NCBI RefSeq assembly: GCF_020005365.1
Contig: NZ_JACNML010000006.1
Coordinates: 105,783-169,782 of the forward strand
Direction of reading: 5' to 3'
DNA from: Kangiella shandongensis
GTDB lineage: Bacteria > Pseudomonadota > Gammaproteobacteria > Enterobacterales > Kangiellaceae
DNA: 64,000 bases
Position 1 is the first letter of the stretch, and the number at the start of each line of letters is the position of its first letter. Below the pieces are notes generated by a model that saw only the letters and a list, made by a program, of their open reading frames with translations, was not told where the DNA came from and did no database searches. Made by a program: the position numbers and the translations under genes. Below, piece after piece: positions 1 to 10,894 of this stretch.

Positions 1-1211
1 ATCGGCAACTTCTTATAAAGCCCACCCATTTTTCGGATGTCCTGCTCATGGTGCAGCGCCACGATAACCGAGCCCGCGCCCAAAAAGAGTAAGGCTTTGA
101 AAAAGGCATGCGTAAATAAATGAAATATAGCCGCCGAATAAGCTGACACGCCTAAAGCGACGACCATGTAACCCAGCTGTGACAGGGTCGAATAGGCAAT
201 AATGCGTTTAATGTCATTTTGCACAATCGCTACCAGTCCCATAAACAAGGCCGTTATGGCACCAATCACCGTGATCATCGCTAAGGCCGTTTCGGAAAAC
301 TCAAACAAAGGCGACATCCGCGCCACCATAAAGACACCGGCAGTAACCATGGTAGCAGCATGGATCAAAGCGGAAATCGGCGTTGGACCTTCCATCGAAT
401 CTGGTAGCCACACATGCAGTGGGACCTGGGCTGACTTACCCATAGCACCGATAAAGAGGCAGATACAGATAAAGCTCATCGCAGACCATTCCAGCCCCCC
501 CCAAACAGCAAACGTCTGATCCAGCCCGACCAGCGCCAGCGCATTGGTGGGTTGCTGATCGCCTAAAGAAACCAGCTCTTCGGCCAGTCCCATGGTTTTA
601 AAAACCGGTGCATAGTCCAAAGTACCAAATAACAGGAAAATGCCGCCTATTCCCAGTATGAAACCAAAATCACCGACACGATTAACCAAAAAGGCTTTCA
701 TGTTGGCGAAAATGGCCGTTTCTTTCTGGTACCAGAAACCGATCAATAAGTAAGACATGACACCGACAGCTTCCCAGCCAAAGAACAGCTGTAAAAAGTT
801 ATTCGACATGACCAGCATCAGCATCGAAAAGGTAAATAAGGAGATATAACTGAAGAATCGTTGATAACCGTCATCATCGTGCATATAACCGATCGAGTAA
901 ATATGCACCATCAGGCTGATGAAAGTCACCACCAACATCATGATTGCGGTCAGGCTATCTAACAGAAAGCCAATTTGAATCGTGAGTCCACCAAAGCTGG
1001 CCCACTCATATACAGTGACATCCACGGCTGTAGCATCACCCCATAAAAAACTGAAGAACCAGTTCACCGCAATAACAAAAGAAATAAAAACACCGGCGAT
1101 AGTTATTCGGTGGGTCAGTACCTTGCCCAGTTTTTTACCCAACAAACCAGCAACAATCGCCCCCACCAAAGGCGCCAGTACAGCGAGTAATAACTGAGCT
1201 TGAATCGTCAT
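1..1211 (-). CDS. nuoL: NADH-quinone oxidoreductase subunit L (partial, N-terminal part)
   Basis: Antiporter-like membrane subunit of respiratory complex I, part of the proton-pumping arm in the inner membrane. The first ~403 residues are visible on the minus strand and run off the left edge, so the C-terminal third, including the long lateral helix, is missing. The protein begins [15 protein letters not shown] and is a chain of hydrophobic helices. It contains the family motifs LFFGWEAVGVMSYLLIGFW and GPTPISALIHAATMVTAGV, plus the HLFTHAFFKALLFLGAG segment with the conserved channel Lys and His residues. The start codon overlaps the nuoK stop in an ATGA, indicating translational coupling. 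Positions 495-502 hold a run of eight C (G on the coding strand) inside a Trp-Gly-Gly codon series. Confidence 0.95.
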   Translation of the reverse strand, partial: MTIQAQLLLAVLAPLVGAIVAGLLGKKLGKVLTHRITIAGVFISFVIAVNWFFSFLWGDATAVDVTVYEWASFGGLTIQIGFLLDSLTAIMMLVVTFISLMVHIYSIGYMHDDDGYQRFFSYISLFTFSMLMLVMSNNFLQLFFGWEAVGVMSYLLIGFWYQKETAIFANMKAFLVNRVGDFGFILGIGGIFLLFGTLDYAPVFKTMGLAEELVSLGDQQPTNALALVGLDQTFAVWGGLEWSAMSFICICLFIGAMGKSAQVPLHVWLPDSMEGPTPISALIHAATMVTAGVFMVARMSPLFEFSETALAMITVIGAITALFMGLVAIVQNDIKRIIAYSTLSQLGYMVVALGVSAYSAAIFHLFTHAFFKALLFLGAGSVIVALHHEQDIRKMGGLYKKLP

Positions 1212-1513
1212 CAGCCTTTTAACTCCTTCAGTTCGTCGACGTCAATTTTCTTATTGGTGCGGAACAACACTACCAGAATCGCCAATCCAATAGCGGCTTC
1301 GGCAGCGGCAACCGTTAAAATAAAGAAGACAAAAATTTGTCCCACCTCGTCATTCAGGTAACGTGAAAAAGCAATAAAATTAGTGTTCACGGCAAGTAAC
1401 ATCAGCTCAATACACATCAGTAACGTGATCACATTTTTGCGATTGATGATGATTCCAACAACACTGATCGAGAACAGCAAAGCACTGACGATCAGATAGT
1501 GTGTTAAGCTCAT
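1211..1513 (-). CDS. nuoK: NADH-quinone oxidoreductase subunit K
   Basis: Small three-helix membrane subunit of complex I. The 100 residues match the usual family length. Conserved acidic residues lie inside the helices ([10 protein letters not shown] and [12 protein letters not shown]), as expected for NuoK glutamates that carry the proton path. Its ATG overlaps the nuoJ stop by 4 bp and its own stop overlaps the nuoL start, so nuoJ, nuoK and nuoL are probably translationally coupled. Confidence 0.96.
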   Translation of the reverse strand: MSLTHYLIVSALLFSISVVGIIINRKNVITLLMCIELMLLAVNTNFIAFSRYLNDEVGQIFVFFILTVAAAEAAIGLAILVVLFRTNKKIDVDELKELKG

Positions 1514-2175
1514 GAACCGCCCCCTTTTTTGCGTCGTATTCTTTTCTTCTTCTCGGTTTTCTCCTGACCGTCCTGCCTTGGCCCTGATTCCATGCTGACA
1601 ACACGCAACCGCTCTTCTTTACTCGCCTGATGTTGCATCGGAACGCTTTGGCCACGACGGTCTCGTCGTCCACGGAACGTTAAACTGATGGCAGCGACAA
1701 TTGCCACCAGCAAAATGACGCCAGCCACTTCAAAAGCAAAAAAGTAATCGGTATATAGCAACCGGCCCAGCTCGGTCACGTTACTGTAATCAGCGCCGTG
1801 CTTTGCCGGCTCAGGCATCTGCTCCACGCCAAACACTTCACTGCGAATAACCCAGTAGATACCGCCAAACAAGGCTAGCGCAGTAATAATGCCGAGTGGC
1901 AAATATTTGGTATAACCAGCTTTGAGGCTGGCATAATCTACATCCAGCATCATCACCACGAACAAAAACAAAACCATGACCGCACCGACATAAACCAGAA
2001 CCAGAGTTACCGCGAGAAACTCGGCTTCTAGCAGCATCCATAAGACCGCAGCAGAGAAGAACGTCAGCACCAGACACAGCACGGCCTGCACCGCGTTACG
2101 CATTGTGATAACACCGATAGCACCAACAAGAGTTAACGTTGCAAATAAATAAAATACGACGGATTCAACGGTCAT
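1510..2175 (-). CDS. nuoJ: NADH-quinone oxidoreductase subunit J
   Basis: Membrane subunit of complex I, 221 residues with about five transmembrane helices. The third helix carries the conserved [20 protein letters not shown] segment, which contains the pi-bulge/coupling region in this family. The last ~45 residues form a highly basic, Lys/Arg-rich cytoplasmic tail ending [13 protein letters not shown], longer than I would expect for NuoJ. nuoI ends 24 bp upstream and nuoK overlaps downstream. Confidence 0.95.
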   Translation of the reverse strand: MTVESVVFYLFATLTLVGAIGVITMRNAVQAVLCLVLTFFSAAVLWMLLEAEFLAVTLVLVYVGAVMVLFLFVVMMLDVDYASLKAGYTKYLPLGIITALALFGGIYWVIRSEVFGVEQMPEPAKHGADYSNVTELGRLLYTDYFFAFEVAGVILLVAIVAAISLTFRGRRDRRGQSVPMQHQASKEERLRVVSMESGPRQDGQEKTEKKKRIRRKKGGGS

Positions 2176-2199
2176 TCGCCATCCTTCTCAGTGCTGTTC

Positions 2200-2691
2200 T
2201 TATCGATATTTTGCATCTTGCCTTCTATCCTCAGCGATCTGCTCTTCGTATTTATCACCAATCGCCAATAGTTGTGCTTTAGTTAAAATATGATCGCCCC
2301 GCTTTTCAAAGTGATAATCCATCACACGAGTTTCGACAATCGAATCCACCGGGCACGACTCTTCACAAAAGCCACAGTAGATACACTTGAACATATCAAT
2401 TTCATAGCGCGTAGTACGTCGCGTTCCATCACTCTGTCTTGGGCCAGCATCTATCGTGATTGCTGCCGCAGGACAAACCGCTTCACACAGTTTGCAGCCG
2501 ATACAACGCTCTTCGCCATTAGGGTAACGTCGTAAAGCATGCAGTCCACGAAAGCGAGGAGACTGTGGCGTTTGTTCCTCTGGAAACTGGATGGTGACTT
2601 TTCGGCGCCACAAATGCTTACCGGTGATGCGCAACCCGGTTAACAGATCGCGCAAGGTGAAGCTTTTAAAGAAGTGTTTTAACTTACTCAT
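2200..2691 (-). CDS. nuoI: NADH-quinone oxidoreductase subunit I
   Basis: Peripheral-arm ferredoxin-like subunit that passes electrons through clusters N6a and N6b. Two [4Fe-4S] motifs are visible: CIGCKLC with a trailing C-P (Cys63, 66, 69, 73) and CIYCGFC with a trailing C-P (Cys103, 106, 109, 113). I start the gene at 2691, giving 163 residues. This ATG overlaps the nuoH stop as ATGA, and it gives the normal family N-terminus ([11 protein letters not shown]). A longer reading frame extends 23 codons upstream into nuoH but has no family support. Confidence 0.95.
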   Translation of the reverse strand: MSKLKHFFKSFTLRDLLTGLRITGKHLWRRKVTIQFPEEQTPQSPRFRGLHALRRYPNGEERCIGCKLCEAVCPAAAITIDAGPRQSDGTRRTTRYEIDMFKCIYCGFCEESCPVDSIVETRVMDYHFEKRGDHILTKAQLLAIGDKYEEQIAEDRRQDAKYR

Positions 2692-3728
2692 AACACACCT
2701 CTTCCGGTAAACCAGGGACCGACACCGGCTTTGATCATAAAGGTTAATATCATTAACCAAACCACCGTTACGGGAATAAACACCTTCCAGCCTAAGCGCA
2801 TAATTTGATCATAACGGTAGCGCGGGAAAGTTGCTCTTAGCCATATCATAAGGAATAAAAAGAATCCGGCTTTTAGAAGCAGCCAGGCGATACCGGGAAT
2901 CCAGCCCGTTACTTCTTCAACAAATGGAATTCCCTGAAAGGGATTTAACCAGCCTCCGAAGAAAAATAAGGTGGTTAACACCGAGATTAAAATCATATTG
3001 GCATATTCAGCCAGGAAAAATAGCGCGAAGGAAATTCCAGCATATTCAACGTGGAATCCGGCCACAATTTCCGATTCGCCCTCCGGCAGATCAAATGGCG
3101 CACGATTGGTTTCAGCCACACCGGAAACCCAGTAAATAACCAAAAGAGGCAATAGCGGGATCCAGAACCAATGCAACAAACCACCGTCCTGAGCCTTGAC
3201 GATTTCACCAAGGTTCATACTGCCCGATGCCATCAACACACCAACCAGTGCAAAGCCCATGGCGATTTCATAGGAGATAATTTGTGAGGCAGAGCGTAGC
3301 GAGCCTAATAAGGCGTATTTCGAGTTCGATGCCCAGCCCGCAATGATCACACCATAGACAGCAATCGAAGTCATGGCCAAGATATAAAGTAAACCAACAT
3401 CGCTGTTAGCCAGTGCTAATTCGACGTCAAAGGGGATTACCGCCCAGGCAGCAAAAGACGGCGCGATAAACAATATCGGAGCCAACAGAAACAAAGCCTT
3501 GTTAGAACCCGATGGTACCACCACCTCTTTCATCAATAATTTGATGACGTCAGCGATCGGTTGCAACCAGCCTTTGGGCCCGACGCGGTTTGGTCCCAGA
3601 CGCATCTGCATGTAACCGATAATCTTACGCTCGGCATAAGTAGTGTAAGCCACAGCAAGGATCAGAGGCAGCAGGATCAGACCAATTTTGGCGCCGATAA
3701 CGAAGAAGTCGATGATCATATCCAGCAT
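2688..3728 (-). CDS. nuoH: NADH-quinone oxidoreductase subunit H
   Basis: Membrane subunit at the junction of the two arms of complex I, where the quinone channel enters. The 346-residue multi-helix protein carries the conserved loop [19 protein letters not shown] and the quinone-chamber motif [20 protein letters not shown] with its acidic residues. It overlaps the nuoG stop and the nuoI start by ATGA junctions on both sides. Confidence 0.96.
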   Translation of the reverse strand: MLDMIIDFFVIGAKIGLILLPLILAVAYTTYAERKIIGYMQMRLGPNRVGPKGWLQPIADVIKLLMKEVVVPSGSNKALFLLAPILFIAPSFAAWAVIPFDVELALANSDVGLLYILAMTSIAVYGVIIAGWASNSKYALLGSLRSASQIISYEIAMGFALVGVLMASGSMNLGEIVKAQDGGLLHWFWIPLLPLLVIYWVSGVAETNRAPFDLPEGESEIVAGFHVEYAGISFALFFLAEYANMILISVLTTLFFFGGWLNPFQGIPFVEEVTGWIPGIAWLLLKAGFFLFLMIWLRATFPRYRYDQIMRLGWKVFIPVTVVWLMILTFMIKAGVGPWFTGRGVL

Positions 3729-5965
3729 CAGACTCCTCCAACAATATTATGGAATGGGCTTAAACGTGGACGCTTCAGAATTTCACGGCCCTGGGCCAAA
3801 GCCGTTTGCTGCAGTGATGGTGCTCGACGCAGCCAACCATCAATCTGATACATATTGACTGGACGAGGAGCGAAACCATCGCGTGGTAGAGTCTCCGGGC
3901 ATTGCCATTTCGGCTTAATACGATCGCCAACAGCGCTTAGACGACCTTTGACTTCCTTGCGCACATCTTCTGCCGAGACATAGTCGAAATTTTTTAAATT
4001 AAGTAAATTGCCGAGCACGCGCAACACTTTCCAGGCCGGCTTGGCCTCGCCCGGCGCACTGACCACAGCAGCAAAATCTTGCCACAACCCATTGACGTTT
4101 ACGTAGGACCCGGACGTTTCGAGAAAACTAGCCACTGGCAATACGATATCGGCATACTCAAAGGCCTCATCGTCCGCATGACAGGTCAGTGCCACCACAA
4201 AATCGGCCTGCGCTAAACTTCGGCGAGCCTCTTCGGCAATGACGCTTTCTTTACCTGGTTCAGTTTTAAGCAGCACATAAGATTTCTTGTTCTGCTCAAA
4301 CAAATCTTTAATGTGTTGTCCATTCTGCTCAACGTCAGCCCCCGCAGGACCACGGTGCGGTATAGCTCCCGCCAGATAGGCGCCGACACTATTGCCGCCG
4401 TGAGGGAAAAAGCCATAACTCGAGCCAGACAGATTGGCGATTGCTTTTGCCAGCAAACGAATATGACCGGCGTAACTGAACTCCAGGGCGCTGGCACCAA
4501 GGATAATGCTGGCCTTATCCGCTTGCAGCAGCATACCTGCGACTTCACGATGCTCCTCCTGCACATTAATTGGAGCAATTAAGGTTTCCAACCCCTCCAG
4601 ATCCATAGCGTCAGCCCAATGTTCTTTGTCACTAGCCGCTTGATTCTCATAAAGATATTTTGCTATCGCAGCTAACTGCACCAGCCAGGTTTCAGCATCG
4701 GTAATAATTTCATGCTTAACATCGAAATTGTGATAAACCGGATACAGACCAATTGATGCAATATCACCATAACGCGTCGCTTTACGCACTCGCAGCGATG
4801 CCAATGGTTGCTCCTTGCGTAAGTTAGCACCAATTAATAGACAAGCATCCAGGTTTTCTAAGTCTGACAGCTCGACTCCTAACTCGGGATGCAGTGGTTC
4901 AAACTTTTGCCATGCGAAATCAGTCACCCGTAAACGGTGATCAATATTGTTGGAGCCCAAGCCGCGCATCACTTTCTGTAGCAAGTACATCTCTTCCGTG
5001 GTCGAGCTTGGGTGCGCAATGGCAGCGACCTGATCGGCACCATCGGTTTGCGATATCATGTTGAGTTTACTGGCAGTACGCTCCAATGCTGTCTCCCAGT
5101 CGACCTCTTTCCAGTCAGCACCGTTTTGCCGCATCATCGGCTTTAACAGGCGTTCACTTTTATCCAGCGCCTGATGGGAATACCGATCACGATCGGCCAA
5201 CCAGACTTCGTTAACGGCTTCATTATCCTTTGGTACTACGCGAATAACCCGGTTACGTAATGTATGTACGTGCAAATTAGCACCTATACAATCGTGGGGT
5301 GAGACAGAATCACGCTGTGTCATTTCCCAGGAACGCGCCTGATAACGAGAAGGCTTATCGGTTAAGGCCCCGACCGGACATAAATCAATGATATTTCCCG
5401 AAACCTCAGAGTCGACCGACTGCTCGATGAAAGTGCTGATCTCCATATGCTCACCCCGACCGACCGCTCCCAGCTCACGAATGCCAGCAACTTCACGACC
5501 AAAACGAACGCAGCGGGTGCAATGAATACAGCGCGTCATTTCGGTTTCAATCAAAGGCCCTAAATCTTCATCGACGACTGCCCTTTTTTTCTCGCTAAAA
5601 CGCGATACATCATTTCCATACTCTAACGCCACATCCTGCAGCTCACACTCCCCACCCTGATCACAGATAGGGCAGTCGAGCGGGTGGTTAATCAGTAGAA
5701 ACTCCATGACCGACTTTTGCGACTCTTGTGCGAAGTCGGACTGAGTTTTCACCACCATGCCATCGGAAATTGGGGTCGCACAGGCCGGTAGAGGTTTCTT
5801 AACGCCATCCACTTCGACCAGACACATGCGGCAATTGGCAGCGATCGATAGTTTTTTGTGGTAACAAAAACGAGGGATGGTGATGCCGTTGGCATCGGCC
5901 ACCTCAATAATCATAGCGCCTTGTTCGGCTTCTATTTTTTTACCATCAATTTCTATTGAAACCAT
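3728..5965 (-). CDS. nuoG: NADH-quinone oxidoreductase subunit G
   Basis: Large iron-sulfur subunit of the peripheral arm, 745 residues. The N-terminus is a plant-type [2Fe-2S] domain (Cys34, 45, 48, 62). It is followed by the HxxxC-type stretch [15 protein letters not shown] and the [4Fe-4S] motif [12 protein letters not shown], then a molybdopterin-oxidoreductase-like fold. The protein is shorter than the ~900-residue enterobacterial NuoG. At the N7 position it reads [10 protein letters not shown] rather than a CxxCxxxC array, so cluster N7 is probably absent, as in mitochondrial and alphaproteobacterial homologues. nuoH overlaps its stop codon. Confidence 0.95.
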   Translation of the reverse strand: MVSIEIDGKKIEAEQGAMIIEVADANGITIPRFCYHKKLSIAANCRMCLVEVDGVKKPLPACATPISDGMVVKTQSDFAQESQKSVMEFLLINHPLDCPICDQGGECELQDVALEYGNDVSRFSEKKRAVVDEDLGPLIETEMTRCIHCTRCVRFGREVAGIRELGAVGRGEHMEISTFIEQSVDSEVSGNIIDLCPVGALTDKPSRYQARSWEMTQRDSVSPHDCIGANLHVHTLRNRVIRVVPKDNEAVNEVWLADRDRYSHQALDKSERLLKPMMRQNGADWKEVDWETALERTASKLNMISQTDGADQVAAIAHPSSTTEEMYLLQKVMRGLGSNNIDHRLRVTDFAWQKFEPLHPELGVELSDLENLDACLLIGANLRKEQPLASLRVRKATRYGDIASIGLYPVYHNFDVKHEIITDAETWLVQLAAIAKYLYENQAASDKEHWADAMDLEGLETLIAPINVQEEHREVAGMLLQADKASIILGASALEFSYAGHIRLLAKAIANLSGSSYGFFPHGGNSVGAYLAGAIPHRGPAGADVEQNGQHIKDLFEQNKKSYVLLKTEPGKESVIAEEARRSLAQADFVVALTCHADDEAFEYADIVLPVASFLETSGSYVNVNGLWQDFAAVVSAPGEAKPAWKVLRVLGNLLNLKNFDYVSAEDVRKEVKGRLSAVGDRIKPKWQCPETLPRDGFAPRPVNMYQIDGWLRRAPSLQQTALAQGREILKRPRLSPFHNIVGGV

Positions 5966-5998
5966 GGAAACTCGCTAACCTCGTTCTCGTCTAAATCG

Positions 5999-7276
5999 TT
6001 AACTCGCTTTACGCGGTTGCTCTTGAGCCTGTTTAATTTTCGCCACAAACTCGTCTTTAAAATGTTTGATAAAACTCTGTACCGGCATCGCCGCAGCATC
6101 TCCCAGAGCACAGATAGTGCGGCCCATAATATTGCCTGCGATTTCATCCAGCTTATCCAGGTCTTCAAGCTGGCCTTCGCCGCGAGAAATACGCATGATC
6201 ATACGCGACATCCAGCCAGTACCTTCACGACACGGCGTACATTGCCCACAGGACTCTTCATAATAGAAGTGCGCGATGCGACCTAACACTTCCACCATGT
6301 CAGTATCTTCATCCATGATAATGACAGCACCCGAGCCAAGCATGGAACCAGCTTTACCCAAGGCGTCATAATCCATGGTGAGATCCATCATCACATCTGC
6401 TGGTAGCACTGGCGCGCTGGAGCCTCCGGGAATGACCGCTTTCAGCTTTTTACCGTCTTTCATACCGCCAGCCATTTCCAGTAAGTCTTTAAATGGCGTG
6501 CCTAGCCCAATTTCATAGTTACCCGGTTTATTGACATGCCCTGAGACTGAGAAAATTTTCGTACCACCATTGTTTTCCTTTCCTAAGTCTAAAAACCACT
6601 GCCCACCTTTTTCCAGAATAAGCGGTACCGAAGCATAGCTCTCCGTGTTATTAACGTTGGTTGGGCGACCGAATAAGCCGTAGTTCGCCGGAAATGGAGG
6701 CTTAAAGCGAGGCTGGCCTTTTTTACCTTCAAGCGACTCAAGGAGCGCCGTTTCTTCACCGCAAATATAAGCACCGGCGCCAATGTGACTGTGTAAATCA
6801 AAGTCGACGCCTGACTGCAAAATATCTTTACCCAGTAATCCGGCTTCATAGGCTTCCTGTAGTGCCTGTTCGAAGCGCTCAATCGGCTCATAAAACTCGC
6901 CACGCATGTAGTTATAACCGACCGTCGCGCCCATGACGTAACCGCCAATGGCCATGCCTTCAATCAGCTGGTGTGGGTTGTAGCGTAAGATATCGCGATC
7001 TTTAAAGGTCCCAGGTTCACCTTCATCAGAATTGCACACAACGTACTTTTGCCCCGGGTCATGCTTAGGCATAAAGCTCCACTTAAGCCCGGTTGGGAAA
7101 CCCGCCCCACCGCGACCACGCAGAGCCGATAATTTCAGTTGCTCAATAATGTCGTCCGGCGGCGTTTTTTCGGCCAGGATTTTGCGCCACATGGCATAAC
7201 CACCGGCAGACTCATAGGCCTGTAGTGTCCAAGGCTTGTCTAGCTCTAACGTTCTAAAACAAACTTCATTCGCCAT
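5999..7276 (-). CDS. nuoF: NADH-quinone oxidoreductase subunit F
   Basis: NADH- and FMN-binding entry subunit of complex I, 425 residues. The glycine-rich NADH/FMN motif [10 protein letters not shown] sits at residues 54-63. The N3 [4Fe-4S] cluster is bound by [12 protein letters not shown] (Cys343, 346, 349) and a distal Cys389 in TICALGD. nuoE lies 16 bp upstream and nuoG 33 bp downstream. Length and motifs match the family fully. Confidence 0.97.
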   Translation of the reverse strand: MANEVCFRTLELDKPWTLQAYESAGGYAMWRKILAEKTPPDDIIEQLKLSALRGRGGAGFPTGLKWSFMPKHDPGQKYVVCNSDEGEPGTFKDRDILRYNPHQLIEGMAIGGYVMGATVGYNYMRGEFYEPIERFEQALQEAYEAGLLGKDILQSGVDFDLHSHIGAGAYICGEETALLESLEGKKGQPRFKPPFPANYGLFGRPTNVNNTESYASVPLILEKGGQWFLDLGKENNGGTKIFSVSGHVNKPGNYEIGLGTPFKDLLEMAGGMKDGKKLKAVIPGGSSAPVLPADVMMDLTMDYDALGKAGSMLGSGAVIIMDEDTDMVEVLGRIAHFYYEESCGQCTPCREGTGWMSRMIMRISRGEGQLEDLDKLDEIAGNIMGRTICALGDAAAMPVQSFIKHFKDEFVAKIKQAQEQPRKAS

Positions 7277-7292
7277 GATTTCGCCTACACCA

Positions 7293-7796
7293 TCATTTCA
7301 ATTCGTGGATCAGATGTGCCACCTTATCCACCGTTAAATTTTCGTGATATTGCTTGTCCACTTCCAGCATCGGTGCGCCTCCACAGGCGGCCATACACTC
7401 CACTTCCTTCAACGTAAATTTACCGTCAGAAGTGGTTTCACCGGGAGCAATACCGAGCTCATCCTGAAACCATTGTTTTATATCTCCACTGCCCGCCAGC
7501 ATACAGGAGACATTGGTACATAAAGAAATAACATACTTGCCTGCCTCTTTTAAACGGAACATGGAATAAAAGCTAGCCACTTCATAGGCTGCAATTTTCG
7601 GGCAGGACAGATAATCGGCGACAGCATCCATCGACTCCTGCGTGAGATAACCGAGCTCTTCCTGCACGATGGTCATAATCGGAATAATCGCCGCTCGTTT
7701 ACGCTCCTCTGGGTACTTTTTTACCCAGACAGCGGCCTGCTCCAAACCTTTGCTAGAGAGCAGCTTTTCTAATGTTTTTGGTGCCGTTTCAGTCAT
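7293..7796 (-). CDS. nuoE: NADH-quinone oxidoreductase subunit E
   Basis: Thioredoxin-fold [2Fe-2S] subunit (cluster N1a) of the NADH dehydrogenase module, 167 residues. The four ligands are visible as Cys93 and Cys98 (CTNVSC) and Cys134 and Cys138 (CMAAC). The helical N-terminal half carries the family [14 protein letters not shown] segment. It sits between nuoD and nuoF with short spacers, as usual for this operon. Confidence 0.96.
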   Translation of the reverse strand: MTETAPKTLEKLLSSKGLEQAAVWVKKYPEERKRAAIIPIMTIVQEELGYLTQESMDAVADYLSCPKIAAYEVASFYSMFRLKEAGKYVISLCTNVSCMLAGSGDIKQWFQDELGIAPGETTSDGKFTLKEVECMAACGGAPMLEVDKQYHENLTVDKVAHLIHELK

Positions 7797-7811
7797 ATGC
7801 TCAATTACCCG

Positions 7812-9065
7812 CTAACGGTCAATTTCACCGAAGACAATATCTTGCGTGCCAATCACTGCGACTACATCCGCCAGCATGTGCCCTTTCACCATTTCATTCA
7901 TGGCCGATAAGTGAGCGAAACCCGCCGCTCGAATTTTGACCCGATAGGGTTTATTCGCACCATCGGATACCAGATAAATACCAAACTCGCCTTTGGGATG
8001 CTCTACCGCGGCATAAGCTTCGCCTTCCGGCACACAATACCCTTCCGTAAACAGTTTAAAGTGGTGAATTAACGCTTCCATATCGTGTTTCATGGTTTCA
8101 CGATCCGGCGGCGTCACCTTGTAATTATCCAACATAACCGGGCCTGAATTTTTGCGTAACCACTCGATACATTGACGTACAATCTTGTTCGACTGGCGCA
8201 TCTCTTCAACGCGAACTAAATACCGATCGTAACAGTCGCCTGTTTTGCCCAGCGGAATATCGAAGTCGAGTTCGTCATACACCTCGTAAGGCTGCTTTTT
8301 ACGCAGATCCCAGGCCACACCAGAACCGCGTAGCATCGGCCCGGAAAAACCTAGCTGCAAGGCTCGCTCGGCCTGTACGATGCCAACGCCAACAGTGCGC
8401 TGTTTCCAGATACGGTTCTCGGTTAACAGGCTTTCATAGTCTTCGATGCATTGCGGGAAGTACTCAGTAAAGTCCCACAAATAATCCAGCAGAGAACCCT
8501 GACGATTGGCGTTAAGTTCCTCGGCTTTTTTCTTGTCAGTAAAAGGCGATTCCTTGTACTGCGGCATAGTTTCCGGCAGATCGCGGTAGACACCACCCGG
8601 GCGGAAATAGGTCGCATGCATGCGCGCACCACTGACTGCTTCATAGGCGTCCATCAGTGCCTCGCGCTCACGAAACGTATAGAGGAAGACGGTCATGGCA
8701 CCGATATCCAGGCCATGGGCGCCTAACCACATCAGGTGATTTAAAATTCGGGTGATTTCGGCAAACATCACTCGGATGTATTGCGCACGCTTTGGCGGCG
8801 TAATCCCCATCAGCTTTTCGATCGCCATGACGTAAGCATGCTCGTTAGACATCATGGACACATAGTCCAGACGATCCATATAGCCAATGCTTTGATTAAA
8901 CGGCTTGCTTTCCGCCAGCTTCTCCGTTGCGCGGTGCAGTAAGCCCACATGCGGATCGGCTCTGACCACCGTTTCACCGTCCATTTCCAGAATTAGCCGC
9001 AACACACCGTGTGCTGCCGGATGCTGAGGCCCAAAATTTACCGTGTAATTACGAATCTCAGCCAT
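7812..9065 (-). CDS. nuoD: NADH-quinone oxidoreductase subunit D
   Basis: 49-kDa-type subunit that forms the quinone-binding pocket together with NuoB. It carries the family signature [14 protein letters not shown] and the PGGVYRDLP segment. I start it at 9065, giving 417 residues, because a strong GGAGG ribosome-binding site lies about five bases upstream. This start overlaps the end of nuoC by 8 bp. A 14-codon longer frame from 9107 lies inside nuoC and adds nothing conserved. Unlike in Escherichia coli, nuoC and nuoD are not fused. Confidence 0.96.
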   Translation of the reverse strand: MAEIRNYTVNFGPQHPAAHGVLRLILEMDGETVVRADPHVGLLHRATEKLAESKPFNQSIGYMDRLDYVSMMSNEHAYVMAIEKLMGITPPKRAQYIRVMFAEITRILNHLMWLGAHGLDIGAMTVFLYTFREREALMDAYEAVSGARMHATYFRPGGVYRDLPETMPQYKESPFTDKKKAEELNANRQGSLLDYLWDFTEYFPQCIEDYESLLTENRIWKQRTVGVGIVQAERALQLGFSGPMLRGSGVAWDLRKKQPYEVYDELDFDIPLGKTGDCYDRYLVRVEEMRQSNKIVRQCIEWLRKNSGPVMLDNYKVTPPDRETMKHDMEALIHHFKLFTEGYCVPEGEAYAAVEHPKGEFGIYLVSDGANKPYRVKIRAAGFAHLSAMNEMVKGHMLADVVAVIGTQDIVFGEIDR

Positions 9066-9750
9066 CTTTGCCTCCCGGTTCTGGAGCAGCGACATAAATG
9101 GTTTCATCTTTATGCTTACGAATCACCCGTGGCACCAAGACTCTCGGTTCGATGGAAACTGGCTCATAGACGCATCGGTTTTGTTTGGCATCAAAACGCA
9201 GCTCAACATTACCAATCAGTGGGAAATCTTTACGGAAAGGGTGACCGACAAAGCCATAATCGGTCATGATACGGCGCAAATCAGGGTGTCCGGTAAACAA
9301 GATACCAAACAAGTCGAATGCTTCACGTTCATACCAGTTAGCGCTGGCCCAGATGCCAATAACCGAAGGAATGGTTGGTCGATTTTCTTTAACAAAGCAT
9401 TTCACCCGTAACCGACGGTTATGAGCAATGGACAGTAAATGATAAACCACCGCAAAACGCTCCCGCTGCCAAGCCTGTTTCACCGCCTGCGACTCTTCAC
9501 GACCTCGCCCAAAGCCAACGCTCGTTGCTTCAGTGGTTGCCCACTCATCCTGCCCATAAGTAAGGTAATCCACCACAGTTAAATCTATCAACTGCTCAAA
9601 AGCCAAATCATCGTGGTCGCGCAGCTGCTTCATCACGTCGAGCAGATCGTCTTTGCTAACTTCGATCATGACTTCCCCGAAACCCTCTTCACAAGCAACG
9701 AGAGCGTCTTCAAAGATTTCACCTAGTTGCTTCATCAGAGCTTCAGGCAC
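9058..9750 (-). CDS. nuoC: NADH-quinone oxidoreductase subunit C
   Basis: 30-kDa-type subunit of the complex I peripheral arm, 230 residues. The C-terminal half carries the signature [20 protein letters not shown] and the [19 protein letters not shown] stretch. The chosen start is GTG at 9750, inside the nuoB stop region (8-bp overlap) and preceded by an AGGTGA ribosome-binding sequence. ATG at 9735 is an alternative with a weaker site. Separate nuoC and nuoD differ from the fused enterobacterial nuoCD. Confidence 0.94.
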   Translation of the reverse strand: MPEALMKQLGEIFEDALVACEEGFGEVMIEVSKDDLLDVMKQLRDHDDLAFEQLIDLTVVDYLTYGQDEWATTEATSVGFGRGREESQAVKQAWQRERFAVVYHLLSIAHNRRLRVKCFVKENRPTIPSVIGIWASANWYEREAFDLFGILFTGHPDLRRIMTDYGFVGHPFRKDFPLIGNVELRFDAKQNRCVYEPVSIEPRVLVPRVIRKHKDETIYVAAPEPGGKDG

Positions 9751-10276
9751 TCGTCACCTCGCTGCTCTTTTCATTGTTTTTATGTTGTCGTCTGGAGTCG
9801 CGCGCAATGACGGTTTGGCGTTTAATTTTGTTTTGTAGCTGGATGATACCGTACAGTAATGCCTCGGCCGTTGGCGGGCAACCGGGAACGTAAATATCGA
9901 CGGGGATAATTCTATCGCAACCACGAACGACCGAATAGGAATAATGATAATAGCCGCCGCCATTGGCGCAGGAGCCCATTGAAATAACCCATTTGGGATC
10001 CGGCATCTGATCGTAAACCCGGCGTAGGGCTGGTGCCATTTTATTGGTCAAAGTGCCTGCCACAATCATGACATCGGATTGCCGTGGGCTCGGACGAAAA
10101 ATCACACCGAAGCGATCCATATCGTAGCGCGCGGCACCGGCATGCATCATCTCAATAGCACAACAGGCTAAGCCAAAGGTGACCGGCCACATGGAGCCCG
10201 TGCGTGCCCAGTCCAGCAGATCCTGAACACTGGTCGTGACAAATCCATCGCTATTGAGTTTTTCCTCTAGTCCCAT
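9743..10276 (-). CDS. nuoB: NADH-quinone oxidoreductase subunit B
   Basis: Carries the terminal [4Fe-4S] cluster N2 that reduces quinone. The 177-residue protein shows the paired cysteines Cys38-Cys39 (ACCAIEMM), Cys103 in GSCANGGG and Cys133 in [10 protein letters not shown], the expected N2 ligands. nuoA ends 6 bp upstream and nuoC overlaps its stop. Confidence 0.97.
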   Translation of the reverse strand: MGLEEKLNSDGFVTTSVQDLLDWARTGSMWPVTFGLACCAIEMMHAGAARYDMDRFGVIFRPSPRQSDVMIVAGTLTNKMAPALRRVYDQMPDPKWVISMGSCANGGGYYHYSYSVVRGCDRIIPVDIYVPGCPPTAEALLYGIIQLQNKIKRQTVIARDSRRQHKNNEKSSEVTSA

Positions 10277-10282
10277 ACCATC

Positions 10283-10639
10283 TTACTCCCACTCTAATGC
10301 GCCTTTTTTCCATTCATAAGCAAAGCCGACTAATAATAGTAATAAAAATACACTCATAGAGAGCAAGCCGAACCAGCCTATGTCATCAAGCACCACGGCC
10401 CAAGGAAATAGAAAGGCGATTTCGAGATCGAAAATAATAAAGAGGATTGCTACTAAATAGAACCGCACATCAAACTTCATTCTGGAATCTTCAAAGGCGT
10501 CAAAACCGCACTCAAAGGGCTTATTTTTGGCCTCACTCGGCTTGGTTGGGCCAGCGAAGTAACCAACCAATAACAAGCCAGCTCCAAATAGTAAGCCTAT
10601 TAGGATGAAGACTAGAATAGGTGCATATTGTTCTATCAT
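10283..10639 (-). CDS. nuoA: NADH-quinone oxidoreductase subunit A
   Basis: Three-helix membrane subunit and first gene of the nuo operon, 118 residues. Conserved segments are [29 protein letters not shown] and the adjacent [12 protein letters not shown], with the acidic and cysteine residues of the quinone-site loop. The operon promoter should lie in the ~200 bp between this gene and the divergent HD-GYP gene. I could not assign a convincing -35/-10 pair for it. Confidence 0.96.
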   Translation of the reverse strand: MIEQYAPILVFILIGLLFGAGLLLVGYFAGPTKPSEAKNKPFECGFDAFEDSRMKFDVRFYLVAILFIIFDLEIAFLFPWAVVLDDIGWFGLLSMSVFLLLLLVGFAYEWKKGALEWE

Positions 10640-10841
10640 AGGTTCAAATATGTTGCCTTAATTTGTTATATATCAATAAGATTTAGGCACTCACAGCGAA
10701 TACCTTACCAGCAGTTTTTCACTTTGGCTAGTGATGTTTACGCTACCAATTTCTCGCTTCATAACATTTAATCCTCCGTAGCCTCGTTATGGTGGCTCAT
10801 ACTTATTAGATCCGCTTTAAGTCCTTATTGTTCATAGATTC

Positions 10842-10869
10842 TTGCAAAATATCCAAAAAGGATTAATAT
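10842..10869 (+). promoter_or_regulatory. Candidate sigma-70 promoter of the first HD-GYP gene
   Basis: TTGCAA (10842-10847), a 16-bp spacer and TAATAT (10864-10869). The same TTGCAA plus 16 bp plus TA-rich hexamer occurs before the second HD-GYP paralogue, which strengthens both calls. Confidence 0.5.
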
Positions 10870-10894
10870 GAATAATAAGAAATGAGGAGAATGG

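Noticed and set aside
202..519. Plus-strand reading frame opposite nuoL
   Set aside because: It is antisense to the clearly conserved nuoL coding sequence and has no family features.
10868..10885. Five-codon leader peptide (MNNKK) before the first HD-GYP gene
   Set aside because: It has a good ribosome-binding site, but the predicted promoter would start transcription downstream of its ATG.
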